DNA of 64,000 nucleotides from Candidatus Thorarchaeota archaeon. Its GTDB lineage: Archaea; Asgardarchaeota; Thorarchaeia; Thorarchaeales; Thorarchaeaceae. The notes under the pieces were generated by a model. It was given only the letters and a program-made list of their open reading frames with translations, did not search any database and had not been told where the DNA came from. The position numbers and the translations under genes are program-made. The first letter of the stretch is position 1. Each line of letters opens with the position of its first letter. Shown here one piece after another: positions 34,246 through 42,821 of the stretch. Where the stretch lies: the NCBI GenBank assembly GCA_021498125.1, contig JAIZWL010000001.1, positions 1,023,434-1,087,433 on the forward strand. Reading direction: 5' to 3'.

Positions 34246-35820
34246 ATGGTGAGCCCGTTGAAGATCGTCGAATGTGTGCCGAACTTTTCCGAAGGCCGAA
34301 GAATGGACGTGATCAATGCTCTGACTGAAGCTGTCAAGAGCGTTGAGGGAGTGCGCCTCCTTGATGTTGAACATGACCCAGATCATAATCGGTCTGTCTT
34401 CACATTCATTGGAGAGCCTCAGAAAGTAAAAGAGGCTGCCTTGCGTGCAGCCGAGGTCGCTATCGAGAAGATCGACCTCAACAAGCATGAGGGTGCCCAT
34501 CCACGGATGGGTGCTGTTGATGTTGTGCCTTTCATACCCCTCCACGGTGTGACAATTGGCGAGTGCATTGAGCTCTCTAAAGAGTTCGCTGAAGAATACT
34601 CTTCACGATTCAATGTTCCTGTCTATCTCTACGCAAAGTCAGCCACACGCCCTGACCGCGTTGACCTGCCAAACATTCGTGCTGGTGAGTTCGAGAGACT
34701 GCGTGAGCTGATAGGTACCGACCCCGCTAAGGATCCTGACTATGGCCCGAAAAAGATCCATCCGACTGCTGGGTGTACAGCCACTGGAGCTCGTAATTTT
34801 CTCATCGCATTCAATGCTAATCTAAACACCACCGATGTCCGTGTTGCTCAGGCCTGTGCTGATGCCGTTCGCGCGACAAGTGGTGGATTTGTCTATGTTC
34901 AGGGAATGGGCCTTGACCTCCCCGACAAGGGCATGGTGCAGGTCTCAATGAATCTCACACACCCAAGCCGAACAAAGATTCATCAGGTACTTGAAGTCGT
35001 CAGGAACGAGGCACGCCGGTTTGGTGCCACCGTTGTGGAGACCGAGATTGTGGGAATGATCCCTCTCTTTGCAATTCTTGATGCGTTCAAGTATTATGTT
35101 CAGCCCGAGAAGTTGGACGAGTCCATGATCCTCGACCTGTACTATCTTGGTGGAGGTGCCGATCCCACTGACAAGTCGTTCACTGAGATGTCACTTATTG
35201 AGTTCGGAAATCAGATCCGTCGCGCCCGTCCCACTCCTGGAGGTGGCAGTGTTTCCGCACTCCTCGGTTCGTATGGTGCTGCGCTGGTCTGCATGGTGAC
35301 AGGGCTCTCGCTCTCTGGCCGCAAGTTTGCAGCTGTCAAAGAGGAGATGCTAAAGCACAGACATGCTGCGGAGAACGATCGTGGTGTTCTCATGGGTCTG
35401 ATCGAAGAGGACTCTGCTGCCTTCGATCACCTGCTAAAGGCCTTTAAAATGCCTGATGATACCTCTGAGGAGAAAAAGGCCAAAGAAGAGGCACTGGACA
35501 AGGCCGCAAGAGGTGCTGCTGAGGTCCCGTTAAAGACGATGCGTCAGTCCCTTGATGCACTCACCCACGCAAAGGTCGCTGCTGAAAAGGGCAATATTAA
35601 CGCCGTGACCGATGCTGGTGTGGCAGCACATGCTCTCATGGCTGCGATTGAGGGTGCTGCTCTCAACGTCCGGATCAATCTCGGAAATGTTCAGGATGAA
35701 CAATTTGTGAAGAAGGTCTCTGCGGAGATCGAACAAATTCTCACTGACGGGCGCAAGCTCAAGGAAGAGGTTCTCGAACTAGTAGAGGCCCGCCTAAAAG
35801 AGCTTGCAGAGAGCAAGTAA
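34246..35820 (+). CDS. ftcD: Glutamate formimidoyltransferase / formimidoyl-THF cyclodeaminase
   Basis: A bifunctional folate enzyme that moves the formimino group of formiminoglutamate to THF, then releases ammonia to give 5,10-methenyl-THF. The 524-residue protein holds both domains: transferase (about 1-300; KIVECVPNFSEGRR, EHDPDHNRSVFTF, HEGAHPRMGAVDVVPF with the catalytic His, PTAGCTATGARNFLIAFN) and cyclodeaminase (about 310-524; EFGNQIRRARPTPGGGSVSAL, NAVTDAGVAAHALMAAIEGA). Length equals the fused animal and bacterial enzymes (about 540). The start at 34246 puts KIVECVPNFSEG five residues in, as in other members. It follows fhs-folD, which use the product. Confidence 0.92.
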   Translation: MVSPLKIVECVPNFSEGRRMDVINALTEAVKSVEGVRLLDVEHDPDHNRSVFTFIGEPQKVKEAALRAAEVAIEKIDLNKHEGAHPRMGAVDVVPFIPLHGVTIGECIELSKEFAEEYSSRFNVPVYLYAKSATRPDRVDLPNIRAGEFERLRELIGTDPAKDPDYGPKKIHPTAGCTATGARNFLIAFNANLNTTDVRVAQACADAVRATSGGFVYVQGMGLDLPDKGMVQVSMNLTHPSRTKIHQVLEVVRNEARRFGATVVETEIVGMIPLFAILDAFKYYVQPEKLDESMILDLYYLGGGADPTDKSFTEMSLIEFGNQIRRARPTPGGGSVSALLGSYGAALVCMVTGLSLSGRKFAAVKEEMLKHRHAAENDRGVLMGLIEEDSAAFDHLLKAFKMPDDTSEEKKAKEEALDKAARGAAEVPLKTMRQSLDALTHAKVAAEKGNINAVTDAGVAAHALMAAIEGAALNVRINLGNVQDEQFVKKVSAEIEQILTDGRKLKEEVLELVEARLKELAESK

Positions 35821-35822
35821 GC

Positions 35823-36899
35823 CTATTCGATTAGAGTTGCGCCTCGCCCAATAGCAACGGGAAGAGGTGCACCCTCCGCTTCTTTTATGGCATCCATTAC
35901 AGCCGTTTCTTTTCCGGGCGCATACGCAAGCATTGAGCCACCACCGCCGCTACCGTTTATCTTGCAGCCAAGGGCTCCGGCCTGCTTAGCGGCCTCGATC
36001 AGCCTCTCGATCTTCGGAGTCGATCTCTCAAGGCCATCTCTAAGAATTGTATGATGCTCATCAATCAGCGCACCTATAGACTCAGGACTCGGTGTCGGTG
36101 AGCGCATTAGCGCATAAGCACGTGCTGTCAGGTCTCGATTTTGAAGGGTCGCGATGGTCATCTTCCTGCATCGGTCTGATATCGATTCCGCGTGTTCGAG
36201 CACGGTTCTGATGGATGTTGTTTGTGGATTAAAGCCGGGTATGCTCTCTCTTAGAGCAGCGTATCCCTCTTCCACAATCGACCGGATGCGTTTCAAATCT
36301 CCTACTGTATCACTTTTCTGTTCCTTGGAATCCCCAATGATCAGTCCTTCTATCTTGGCTGGCAGTGGAGTGACCTTTTGTAGTTCCGAATTAAGGTGGA
36401 TGAGACCTCCATAGACCGATGCGATATGATCCTGATTTCCGCCTCTCTCTTGAAACTCCTCCACCTCTGCTTGATAGGCAAGGTTCACTACAGTCCTTCT
36501 CTCAATGTTCTTCTTGCCCAGATGTGCAGCTGTGAGGACTGCTGCTACAGTTAATGCTGAAGAGCTTGAGAGGCCAGCTCTCAGTGGAATTGTCCCTGTC
36601 ACCTCAATCTCCGCGCCAGTGGTTGGGGTGCCTCCAATGGCACGCATGGCATTGAATGCGGCTCTGACATAATCTCTATGATCTTTGTACTCCACCCGCT
36701 CATCTGTCTGGAACGTATCTTCCTTGTTCAGATCAAGATACCTGACCGTTATCTGTTCAGACTTGGTGGGAACCACGCGCATAGTTATGGTGAGATTAAT
36801 TGCTGCTGGAATCACATCAAGTCCTAGATAATCACTATGTTCCCCAAAAATACAGACTCGCCCGGGGGCTCTTACTGTAAAAGGCTTTAATGTCGTCAT
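35823..36899 (-). CDS. GHMP-family sugar kinase, galactokinase-like
   Basis: A 358-residue GHMP kinase. Motif 1 is VRAPGRVCIFGEHSDYLGLDV, close to the galactokinase PGRVNLIGEHTDYNGG; the ATP loop is RAGLSSSSALTVAA; motif 3 is GCKINGSGGGGSM. The segment GGNQDHIASVYGG carries the catalytic Asp but is nearer to heptose or fucose kinase types than to the C-G-x-x-D-Q of galactokinase, so the sugar is uncertain. The alternative ATG at 36968 overlaps the upstream Roadblock stop as ATGA and would add 23 unusual residues; translational coupling favours it, homology favours 36899. Confidence 0.78.
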   Translation of the reverse strand: MTTLKPFTVRAPGRVCIFGEHSDYLGLDVIPAAINLTITMRVVPTKSEQITVRYLDLNKEDTFQTDERVEYKDHRDYVRAAFNAMRAIGGTPTTGAEIEVTGTIPLRAGLSSSSALTVAAVLTAAHLGKKNIERRTVVNLAYQAEVEEFQERGGNQDHIASVYGGLIHLNSELQKVTPLPAKIEGLIIGDSKEQKSDTVGDLKRIRSIVEEGYAALRESIPGFNPQTTSIRTVLEHAESISDRCRKMTIATLQNRDLTARAYALMRSPTPSPESIGALIDEHHTILRDGLERSTPKIERLIEAAKQAGALGCKINGSGGGGSMLAYAPGKETAVMDAIKEAEGAPLPVAIGRGATLIE

Positions 36900-36964
36900 T
36901 TGGTTGTGAGCACACTCACATTCAGTGGTTCTTTTTTCCAAAGAACTTGATGAGGTCACGAACC

Positions 36965-37333
36965 TCATTCAAAAAGTACCTTTCGAATATTCTCAATTGC
37001 GTTTGACAACTCAAATCTGATTAATGCAATTCCCGAGTCGATGGGGGCTGTTCCGATCAGTACTGCCTTCCCTATACCCATGATAATAATTGTCTTTTCT
37101 GCTCCGTCAATTATCATGATCTCTGGCGTTCCCGCATCTAATTCTCGTGTCACCCTATCTGCGACGGACTGAAGCGATGCAGCCATAGCTGAAAAAGCCT
37201 TTTCGGTTATGGTCTGAGGAATCAGTGAGCACACCATTTGCCCTTTCGTGCTTACAATGGCAAGAGCTTCAAGATCACACTTTTGAATCAGGTCTCTAAG
37301 AATTGTTTCAAGTTCTATTAGTTTGAATGCCAA
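36965..37333 (-). CDS. Roadblock/LC7 domain protein (fourth of the array)
   Basis: A single-domain Roadblock/LC7 protein of 122 residues. Such proteins dimerise and bind small GTPases (MglB, Ragulator, dynein light chain). The pattern is standard: helix LIELETILRDLIQKC, strand EALAIVSTKGQMVCS, helix TEKAFSAMAASLQSVADRVTREL, then strands PEIMIIDGAEKTIIIMGIGKAVLIGTAP and a C-terminal helix. It is the sixth gene of a seven-gene minus-strand array, 27 nt after the previous gene, with its stop overlapping the long start of the sugar kinase. Confidence 0.88.
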   Translation of the reverse strand: MAFKLIELETILRDLIQKCDLEALAIVSTKGQMVCSLIPQTITEKAFSAMAASLQSVADRVTRELDAGTPEIMIIDGAEKTIIIMGIGKAVLIGTAPIDSGIALIRFELSNAIENIRKVLFE

Positions 37334-37360
37334 TACCCCAACACCTCTTTATGTTACCCT

Positions 37361-37783
37361 CTATTCTTCTAAAATCTTTTTAGCCTTCAATGCGGCTTCC
37401 CTCATGTAATCCTCACTGTTTTTCTTTCGGAACAATCCTCTAAACGATGCGATTTTTGGTAAGATTCCACGTTCCAATAATGCTCCAATCCTGTACCTTC
37501 GGTTCTTTACCAAAAACTCGTTGATCACAAACGTTCCTTCACGTCCCTCAATTTTAATCGCCTCATGCGGCGCAATCTCAACATGTGTGGAAATTCGCTG
37601 CGCCGAGTCTGATGCTAATGAGATCATGGCGGCTGCACGTTCATTCTCAAACTGTTCGTTCTTGAGAGTTGCCATGATGAGGCCTCTCTCATTTGTTATA
37701 AGACAATTTTTCAGGCGATGGCCAAGGTGTTTCTCTAGTTCATGGATGACACCTTCCAATCTTGTTCCTTTTGATACTGTCAC
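37361..37783 (-). CDS. Roadblock-like protein with basic C-terminal tail
   Basis: A 140-residue protein with a divergent Roadblock-like layout: helix RLEGVIHELEKHL, strand LKNCLITNERGLIMATL, helix ERAAAMISLASDSAQRIS, strands EAIKIEGREGTFVINEFLVKNRRYRIGALLE, and then a long basic tail (FRGLFRKKNSEDYMREAALKAKK) absent from ordinary Roadblock proteins. The tail could bind membrane or a partner. It starts 10 nt after the upstream gene in the array. Confidence in the fold is moderate. Confidence 0.7.
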   Translation of the reverse strand: MTVSKGTRLEGVIHELEKHLGHRLKNCLITNERGLIMATLKNEQFENERAAAMISLASDSAQRISTHVEIAPHEAIKIEGREGTFVINEFLVKNRRYRIGALLERGILPKIASFRGLFRKKNSEDYMREAALKAKKILEE

Positions 37784-37793
37784 ATTATATCAC

Positions 37794-38246
37794 CTATGTC
37801 AATGTTTCACTGTGGAGTTTTACATCCCACTCCGAGATTATCTCTCGGATTTCTTTCCTCAAATTTTCGACCTCGAATGTCAACAGACCTAATTGGGTAG
37901 TACGTGGAAATATGCATGCAATCAAAACATTGTCAGCGATATTGCCGAGAAACACCGAAAAACCTGGCCCTCCTGATTCATCAACAGAATCCACTAGTAC
38001 ATCCTTGAAGACCTTTGCAGCATCAATCATTCTGATGAAGTCTTCCGATATTGTGATCAGACCCGCAGACATGCTGCTTATGGCCATCTCAATGCCCTCG
38101 GGGATCTGACCTGAGCTGTGATGGGCAATTACATATCCATCAATAGTGAACACCATCACGCCCCAAACGGAAACACGTGAACCAAAATCGATGAGTCGAT
38201 CATGGATCTTTTGTACTGGTGGGATTGGATTTCTATCATCACTCAA
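37794..38246 (-). CDS. Roadblock-like protein directly after the GTPase gene
   Basis: A 150-residue protein with a Roadblock/longin-like pattern: an N-terminal helix (VQKIHDRLIDFGSRV), strand WGVMVFTIDGYVIAHHS, helix GIEMAISSMSAGLITISEDFIR, then strands FKDVLVDSVDESGGPGFSVFLGNI and DNVLIACIFPRT, and a last helix. The start is a TTG at 38246 with GAGAGG 9-14 nt upstream; a longer frame to 38324 would lie inside the GTPase gene. Only one base separates it from the GTPase stop, which strongly suggests coupled translation and a direct partnership (inference, by analogy with MglA-MglB). Confidence 0.7.
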   Translation of the reverse strand: MSDDRNPIPPVQKIHDRLIDFGSRVSVWGVMVFTIDGYVIAHHSSGQIPEGIEMAISSMSAGLITISEDFIRMIDAAKVFKDVLVDSVDESGGPGFSVFLGNIADNVLIACIFPRTTQLGLLTFEVENLRKEIREIISEWDVKLHSETLT

Positions 38247-38247
38247 T

Positions 38248-38922
38248 TTAATTCGCCTCTCTAATCGTAGATGCGTCGATAGATCCCTCTGAACCCTCTC
38301 CTGTCTCGGATTTAGTTTTTTCAAGTTTCTGAAGTAATTTAATCAATGCATCCTTTGTCGCCTCGCGCTCTCTTGCACTGATTCCTGTGGCGTTTTCTAC
38401 GCCTAACCACGATGCTACTTCCTCTGGTGTTGCTGCATCATCCCTGTCTTGTTTATTGGCGATCACTTCAATTGGGATATCGCCAAATGCTGCCACAGTT
38501 TCCGCAAGAATTGCACTTGCGTCTCCGATCTTTCCATAATCTGAGGAATCAACAACCATCAATACGCCATCCGTATTTGCTCTCATAGTATCTCGCACAA
38601 ACTTGAAGTGTAACTGTCCTGGAACTCCTCGGAGTTCGATCTCTCTGGTTATCCATCCTTCGTATTCCGCCTTTTCAGCCTCATACTCGGCCTTTGGGAC
38701 GATGAGGCCACCATGTGATAGCTCCTTTCGTACCCATATGATCCGTCCAAGATCGAACCCCGTGGTTGTAGTCCCTTTTTCACCCCTATATTCCTCCCGC
38801 ATCTCTCGCTCAATAGAGATTGCTTTCGGATCGAGTGTATGAATGAGCGTAGTTTTCCCTGCTTGGAATGGTCCTGTTACATAGACCTTGTAGTCGTAGG
38901 GCTTTAGAGTAACTGCGGGCAT
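38248..38922 (-). CDS. Small GTPase with non-canonical switch II (Arf/MglA-like)
   Basis: A 224-residue P-loop GTPase. G1 is GPFQAGKTT (17-25), G2 the threonine run TTTTGFD (51-57), G4 NKQD (156-159), with a G5-like TGISARE. The G3 motif reads GVPGQ (99-103): the usual Asp of D-x-x-G is Gly, though the following Gly-Gln is kept. A charged insertion (about 65-92) lies between switch I and G3, and the C-terminus is a long acidic tail. Lack of the G3 Asp would alter magnesium binding or catalysis. It sits between Roadblock genes in a seven-gene array. Confidence 0.82.
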   Translation of the reverse strand: MPAVTLKPYDYKVYVTGPFQAGKTTLIHTLDPKAISIEREMREEYRGEKGTTTTGFDLGRIIWVRKELSHGGLIVPKAEYEAEKAEYEGWITREIELRGVPGQLHFKFVRDTMRANTDGVLMVVDSSDYGKIGDASAILAETVAAFGDIPIEVIANKQDRDDAATPEEVASWLGVENATGISAREREATKDALIKLLQKLEKTKSETGEGSEGSIDASTIREAN

Positions 38923-38988
38923 TTTCGGGGGGTCTCCTCAACAAGTATTGTATGTATGTATGTGTCGCAACTATTATTCTTAGTTGTT

Positions 38989-39351
38989 TCATAGAGTTTC
39001 CTTGATGTCCTGTACTGTCTTGTCCATCTCAAAATCGATGAGGCCTACTTTTGCATCCGCAGGTGCTGTGGCTATGATGACGGCCTTCTCGATGCTTCGA
39101 ACAATGACCATCTTCTGCTCGCCCTCAATGAGGATTCCCTTTGGATTCCCTGAAGCAAGTGCGGTTCCAACACGATTTCCAATTGACAGGAGGGCTGCAG
39201 CCATGGCCGAAACAGCCTTCTCATCGACTTCCTTACTTAGCTGAGCAGCCATTAGTTGGCCTCTAGTGCTTACGAGAGCACAGCCATCGACCTCACTATC
39301 TGCTATCAATTGACTCAGGATTTCTGAGAGTTTCTTTATCTTTGCGCTCAT
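38989..39351 (-). CDS. Roadblock/LC7 domain protein (second gene of the array)
   Basis: A 120-residue classic Roadblock/LC7 domain: helix KKLSEILSQLIAD, strand VDGCALVSTRGQLMAAQL, helix DEKAVSAMAAALLSIGNRVGTAL, strands PKGILIEGEQKMVIVRSIEKAVIIATAP, and terminal helix LIDFEMDKTVQDIKE. It is similar to the protein at 36965-37333, which suggests duplication within the array. It follows the V4R gene by 13 nt and precedes the GTPase by 66 nt. Expected role: homodimer or heterodimer that regulates the adjacent GTPase. Confidence 0.9.
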   Translation of the reverse strand: MSAKIKKLSEILSQLIADSEVDGCALVSTRGQLMAAQLSKEVDEKAVSAMAAALLSIGNRVGTALASGNPKGILIEGEQKMVIVRSIEKAVIIATAPADAKVGLIDFEMDKTVQDIKETL

Positions 39352-39364
39352 TGTGTATTATCTC

Positions 39365-40015
39365 CTACTTGTTGATATATTCATCAATTCGTTCCATGTA
39401 TTCCATCCTCTTACTTCGCGGGAACATAATGAAACGGCATGCTTTGTCGCCTTTCGCCTCACAGAGGATTTCTTCTGCCTCAAGTTCAACTCCGGATGCT
39501 ACCGAACACCAGCCTGATGAATACCCTGCATTAAAGAAGCAAATGGGCTCCGTTGATGTTCGACCCTCTTTCAGCCAATGAACAGCCTCGAAGTTATTGG
39601 GGTGCTCGTAGAAGAGAAAGTAGTTGTCGTTTGGCTCTAGAACTGAACCAGGTAATAGTCGGACTCTTACAAATCCTGAATAGGCCGCCCAGATTGGACC
39701 CGCAGCTATTCTTGCAGGAAGGTCTTCTAATCCCAGCTTTGGAAGCAAACGTTCAGCCTCGGATCTACCGAAAGACTGTCCGAGTCTATAGATCAACAGG
39801 TTTCTTCCTGCCTCTCCGAGTACTTGATCAAGTTCATCTTTCAGGTCGATGGCTATTGCCTTGAGACCTATGAACATTGCCTCACTACCAAGAAGATGAA
39901 TTCGACTTGTTTCCGGTTTGAAGATTAGTTCTGTCTTGAGGAGTTCCTCATACTTTTGCTCGATCGTTTCAATTAGATCATGCATTTCTGGGGGTGCTTC
40001 TACTGTCTTTACCAT
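39365..40015 (-). CDS. V4R-domain protein (TRAPP Bet3-related fold)
   Basis: A 216-residue protein with a V4R (4-vinyl-reductase) domain, the fold related to TRAPP subunit Bet3 and to ligand-sensing domains of XylR-type regulators. Diagnostic is the C-terminal block: CFFNAGYSSGWCSVASG followed by the acid- and Cys-containing E-E-I-L-C-E-A-K-G-D-K-A-C-R-F, where paired cysteines could bind a metal. The N-terminal helix region (ETIEQKYEELL) precedes the domain. It is the first gene of the array and probably sets its transcription. V4R is proposed in the literature to be the ancestor of Bet3, which acts on Rab GTPases. Confidence 0.82.
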   Translation of the reverse strand: MVKTVEAPPEMHDLIETIEQKYEELLKTELIFKPETSRIHLLGSEAMFIGLKAIAIDLKDELDQVLGEAGRNLLIYRLGQSFGRSEAERLLPKLGLEDLPARIAAGPIWAAYSGFVRVRLLPGSVLEPNDNYFLFYEHPNNFEAVHWLKEGRTSTEPICFFNAGYSSGWCSVASGVELEAEEILCEAKGDKACRFIMFPRSKRMEYMERIDEYINK

Positions 40016-40330
40016 TGTAATCTACTCCAGAATCCGAAGGCCGTGACCATTTCTGGTGCTATTTTCTGTTGCATCATATTACGTAAGTGATTACATAGCA
40101 GATTGTATCTGTCGAATATCCATTTCATGGATTAGTCCCTAATGTTTCGAGTACCGTTGGCCCTCGGAGTCTAACTTGCGTCACTATTCTCCAGCATATT
40201 ATGGCATATAAACAAATTCTGGATGGATTTTTGTGCTATATTTTCTTTACAAAATGGCACTTCGTGACGAATGTTGCGGAGAGGGGCTAAAGCATATATC
40301 TATGACGCACGCAGCAGGGCTTGAAATTCT
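40016..40330. promoter_or_regulatory. 315-nt divergent promoter region between the array and an ABC exporter
   Basis: No gene is seen. Minus strand: GTTTATATG (40205-40213) is a good TATA match for the V4R-Roadblock array, implying a leader of about 160 nt. Plus strand: GCATATATC (40292-40300) is a TATA match 31-39 nt before the ABC gene ATG, implying a short leader. An 8-bp palindrome TTACGTAA lies near 40080, close to the array start, as a possible regulator site. Confidence 0.45.
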
Positions 40331-41101
40331 ATGATTGAGGTTCAGGAACTGACCAGGATTTTTGGTGAACTGAAAGCTGTTGATGCCATTAATTTCACGG
40401 TGAACTCTGGTGAGATGTATGGTCTCCTAGGACCAAACGGTTCGGGCAAGTCTACAACTATGAGAATGATCCTTGGCCTTCTCAAGCCCACATCGGGTAC
40501 TGCACGGGTCCTTGGTCATGATATTCGTACCGAGAGTGTGGCAGCTAAACATGTCATGGGGTATGTTCCTGAGGAACCTGTGCTACCTGAGAGCCTCACT
40601 GGCTGGGAGTACATCAACTATGTTGCAGATATCTGGCGTATTCCCCGAGGCCCCGAGCGTGATGCGGAGATTGAAGAACTGTTACAGCTTTTGGACATTT
40701 ATGATGCGAGTGATGATCTTATCTCAACGTATTCTAAAGGAATGTCCCGAAAGACGAGCCTGGTCGCTGCACTGATTCACAAGCCTCGTGTCCTCATTCT
40801 CGATGAGGTGCAGGCCGGAATTGACCCAAAAGGTGCGGCAACGATCAAGGAGATACTCAATGGTCTTCGTAGCCGCGGGGCCACTATTCTCTTGTCAACA
40901 CATGTGCTTGAGATTGCCGAGCGAATGTGTGACCGAATTGGAATCATTGATCATGGCAAATTGATTGCTGAGGGGACAATAGACTCACTTCGTCAGAAGG
41001 CCAAAGGACTGAGTTCCCTTGAGGAGATATTTCTCTCATTGACTGGCGGCCCTGATGTACAGCAGATCGCAAAGTTCTTGGAGGAAGTGGGTGGCGAGTG
41101 A
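40331..41101 (+). CDS. ABC-2 type exporter ATP-binding protein
   Basis: A 256-residue ABC ATPase with Walker A GPNGSGKST (about residues 35-43), signature region TYSKGMSRK (a variant of LSGGQ also seen in the exporter at 13 kb), Walker B VLILDEVQAGIDPKG (Glu-Val-Gln in place of the common Glu-Pro-Thr) and STHVLEIAERM with the switch His. It overlaps the permease gene by 4 nt (GTGA). It resembles multidrug/lipid or antibiotic exporters of the ABC-2 class. Substrate unknown. Confidence 0.9.
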   Translation: MIEVQELTRIFGELKAVDAINFTVNSGEMYGLLGPNGSGKSTTMRMILGLLKPTSGTARVLGHDIRTESVAAKHVMGYVPEEPVLPESLTGWEYINYVADIWRIPRGPERDAEIEELLQLLDIYDASDDLISTYSKGMSRKTSLVAALIHKPRVLILDEVQAGIDPKGAATIKEILNGLRSRGATILLSTHVLEIAERMCDRIGIIDHGKLIAEGTIDSLRQKAKGLSSLEEIFLSLTGGPDVQQIAKFLEEVGGE

Positions 41102-42810
41102 CGCTCTCCGAGATCTGGTTTCTACTTCGGTTGGACCTCACACAGCATGGTCGTATCTCTCCGCCCGGAAAACGGTCCAAGAAGAAACGGAATTGGGGAG
41201 TGGTCTTCAGTATCGTTCTCTTCCCGAGTATCGCGATTGTTGTCAGTGTGATCTCCTTCCTAGTCCTCTCTTTATTTGACTGGGCCACCGTCAGTCAATT
41301 CGTCGTGAATGGGACCGACTTTTTCGCTATGCTTCTAAATGTCCTCTTGGTCTTCTCGTTTATTGGCTCTATTATGTTCGCAGCCACAACAGTTGGTAAC
41401 AGCGGCCGAATGGAATACCTTCTTGTGATGCCTCTGCGTACTCGCACGATATTTCTTGCCAAGAGCATTGTTCTGGTCATCTGGAGCTCTCTGTTCTGGT
41501 TCTCTATCTCATTGCCCATTATCATCATGCTGGCTTGGTATTCCCCATTTGTGCTGGCCGTGATCTCAGTTCCTCTCTATGTCATCTTTCTTTTTTCACT
41601 GAATGTCTTTGGAGTAGGAGTTGGTGGTCTAGTAGGTCTGGGGATCTCACGGCTCGTCGCTGGTCGTCGATTGCTGAGAGAGGCGGGGTACTTTGTGCTG
41701 ACATCCTTGGCAATTCTGTTCAGTGCATTTTATTACTATTTTATCTACTTTAGCAGTGATGACTCCCATGTTTTCGATCAGTTCATCCAATTACTTGCTT
41801 CCTTTGGCCTCTCATCCAGTATTACTCCTGGTTACATCCAAAGTCGCATTATTATCTCCCTGCTGACCGGACAGTCCGTTGCCATGACCGAGATCCTCCT
41901 TGGAGGTCTCTTCTTGTTGGGTGCCTGTCTGGTATTGTATATTGATGCGATTGTCTCAGAAAAGGCACACTACGAAGGCTGGCTCAATGTTTTCACTCGA
42001 CGAAGTTCCTCTCGGAAGATTACAATAAAGCATACCAGCTGGGATCCACAGCCTTTCAGGTTTATCCATCTCTCGCAGACCATTAGTGTTTCTTTCTGGT
42101 ACAATATCACGTCTATCCGGCGTGAGGGACGGGTACTGGCCCAATATCTGCTCAATCCTCTTCGTTTTACAATATTCTTTCTTTTTCCTATATTCACTCT
42201 CAGCGAAGAGATTGGTCCGCTCTCCTATCTTGGCCTGATGTTGGTTGTCATACAATTTGCCACATCGTATGGGATTGCTTTTGCCGGGTACGAGACAGTC
42301 TATGAGGGAAGTAACTTGATGAATCTACAGTTAGCCGCGGCAAATATGGAAGAATATGTTCGTGGTAAGGTGTATAGTGCCCTACCCTTCATCCTAGGGG
42401 TCTCGATCATTACCTCGGTGTTTGTCATCATTCTTGCTCCAATGTATGCGATCTATGTACCCTTGCTCATTATTGCCACGGCCTTTACGACCCTTGCATC
42501 TGGGGCCTACGCAGCAAAACAGGCAGCGACTGGAGGGGACTTCAAGGCTCAACGGATGATTCTTCGGCAGCGAGGGGCAGCGGTCCGGCCTCCAATGAAA
42601 GGATGGTCTGCCATCAAGACACAACTGGTACCGCTCATCTTTGGTTTCGGCGGCATGATTGTATTGCTTGGAGTTGGTGTTTTCATCAGCCCGCTTCTAG
42701 CTTACTTCGTATTGGCTGGTTATGCATTCCTCTGTTATCGAATCGAGCATAGTTACTCTTACAGTGCAGGGGTCGCTCTTGCAACGATCGATGCTGAAAA
42801 GTATCTGTGA
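41098..42810 (+). CDS. ABC-2 type exporter membrane protein, fused double length
   Basis: A 570-residue polytopic protein with two blocks of about six hydrophobic helices (about 40-280 and 350-560), separated by a hydrophilic stretch near residues 290-330. The double length suggests that both halves of the channel are in one chain, unlike the two-gene exporter at 13.9-15.7 kb. It starts with GTG four bases inside the ATPase gene. GNSGRMEYLLVMPLRTRTIFLAK in the first loop fits ABC-2 coupling helices. Confidence 0.78.
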   Translation: MTLSEIWFLLRLDLTQHGRISPPGKRSKKKRNWGVVFSIVLFPSIAIVVSVISFLVLSLFDWATVSQFVVNGTDFFAMLLNVLLVFSFIGSIMFAATTVGNSGRMEYLLVMPLRTRTIFLAKSIVLVIWSSLFWFSISLPIIIMLAWYSPFVLAVISVPLYVIFLFSLNVFGVGVGGLVGLGISRLVAGRRLLREAGYFVLTSLAILFSAFYYYFIYFSSDDSHVFDQFIQLLASFGLSSSITPGYIQSRIIISLLTGQSVAMTEILLGGLFLLGACLVLYIDAIVSEKAHYEGWLNVFTRRSSSRKITIKHTSWDPQPFRFIHLSQTISVSFWYNITSIRREGRVLAQYLLNPLRFTIFFLFPIFTLSEEIGPLSYLGLMLVVIQFATSYGIAFAGYETVYEGSNLMNLQLAAANMEEYVRGKVYSALPFILGVSIITSVFVIILAPMYAIYVPLLIIATAFTTLASGAYAAKQAATGGDFKAQRMILRQRGAAVRPPMKGWSAIKTQLVPLIFGFGGMIVLLGVGVFISPLLAYFVLAGYAFLCYRIEHSYSYSAGVALATIDAEKYL

Positions 42811-42821
42811 ATCCATCCATG

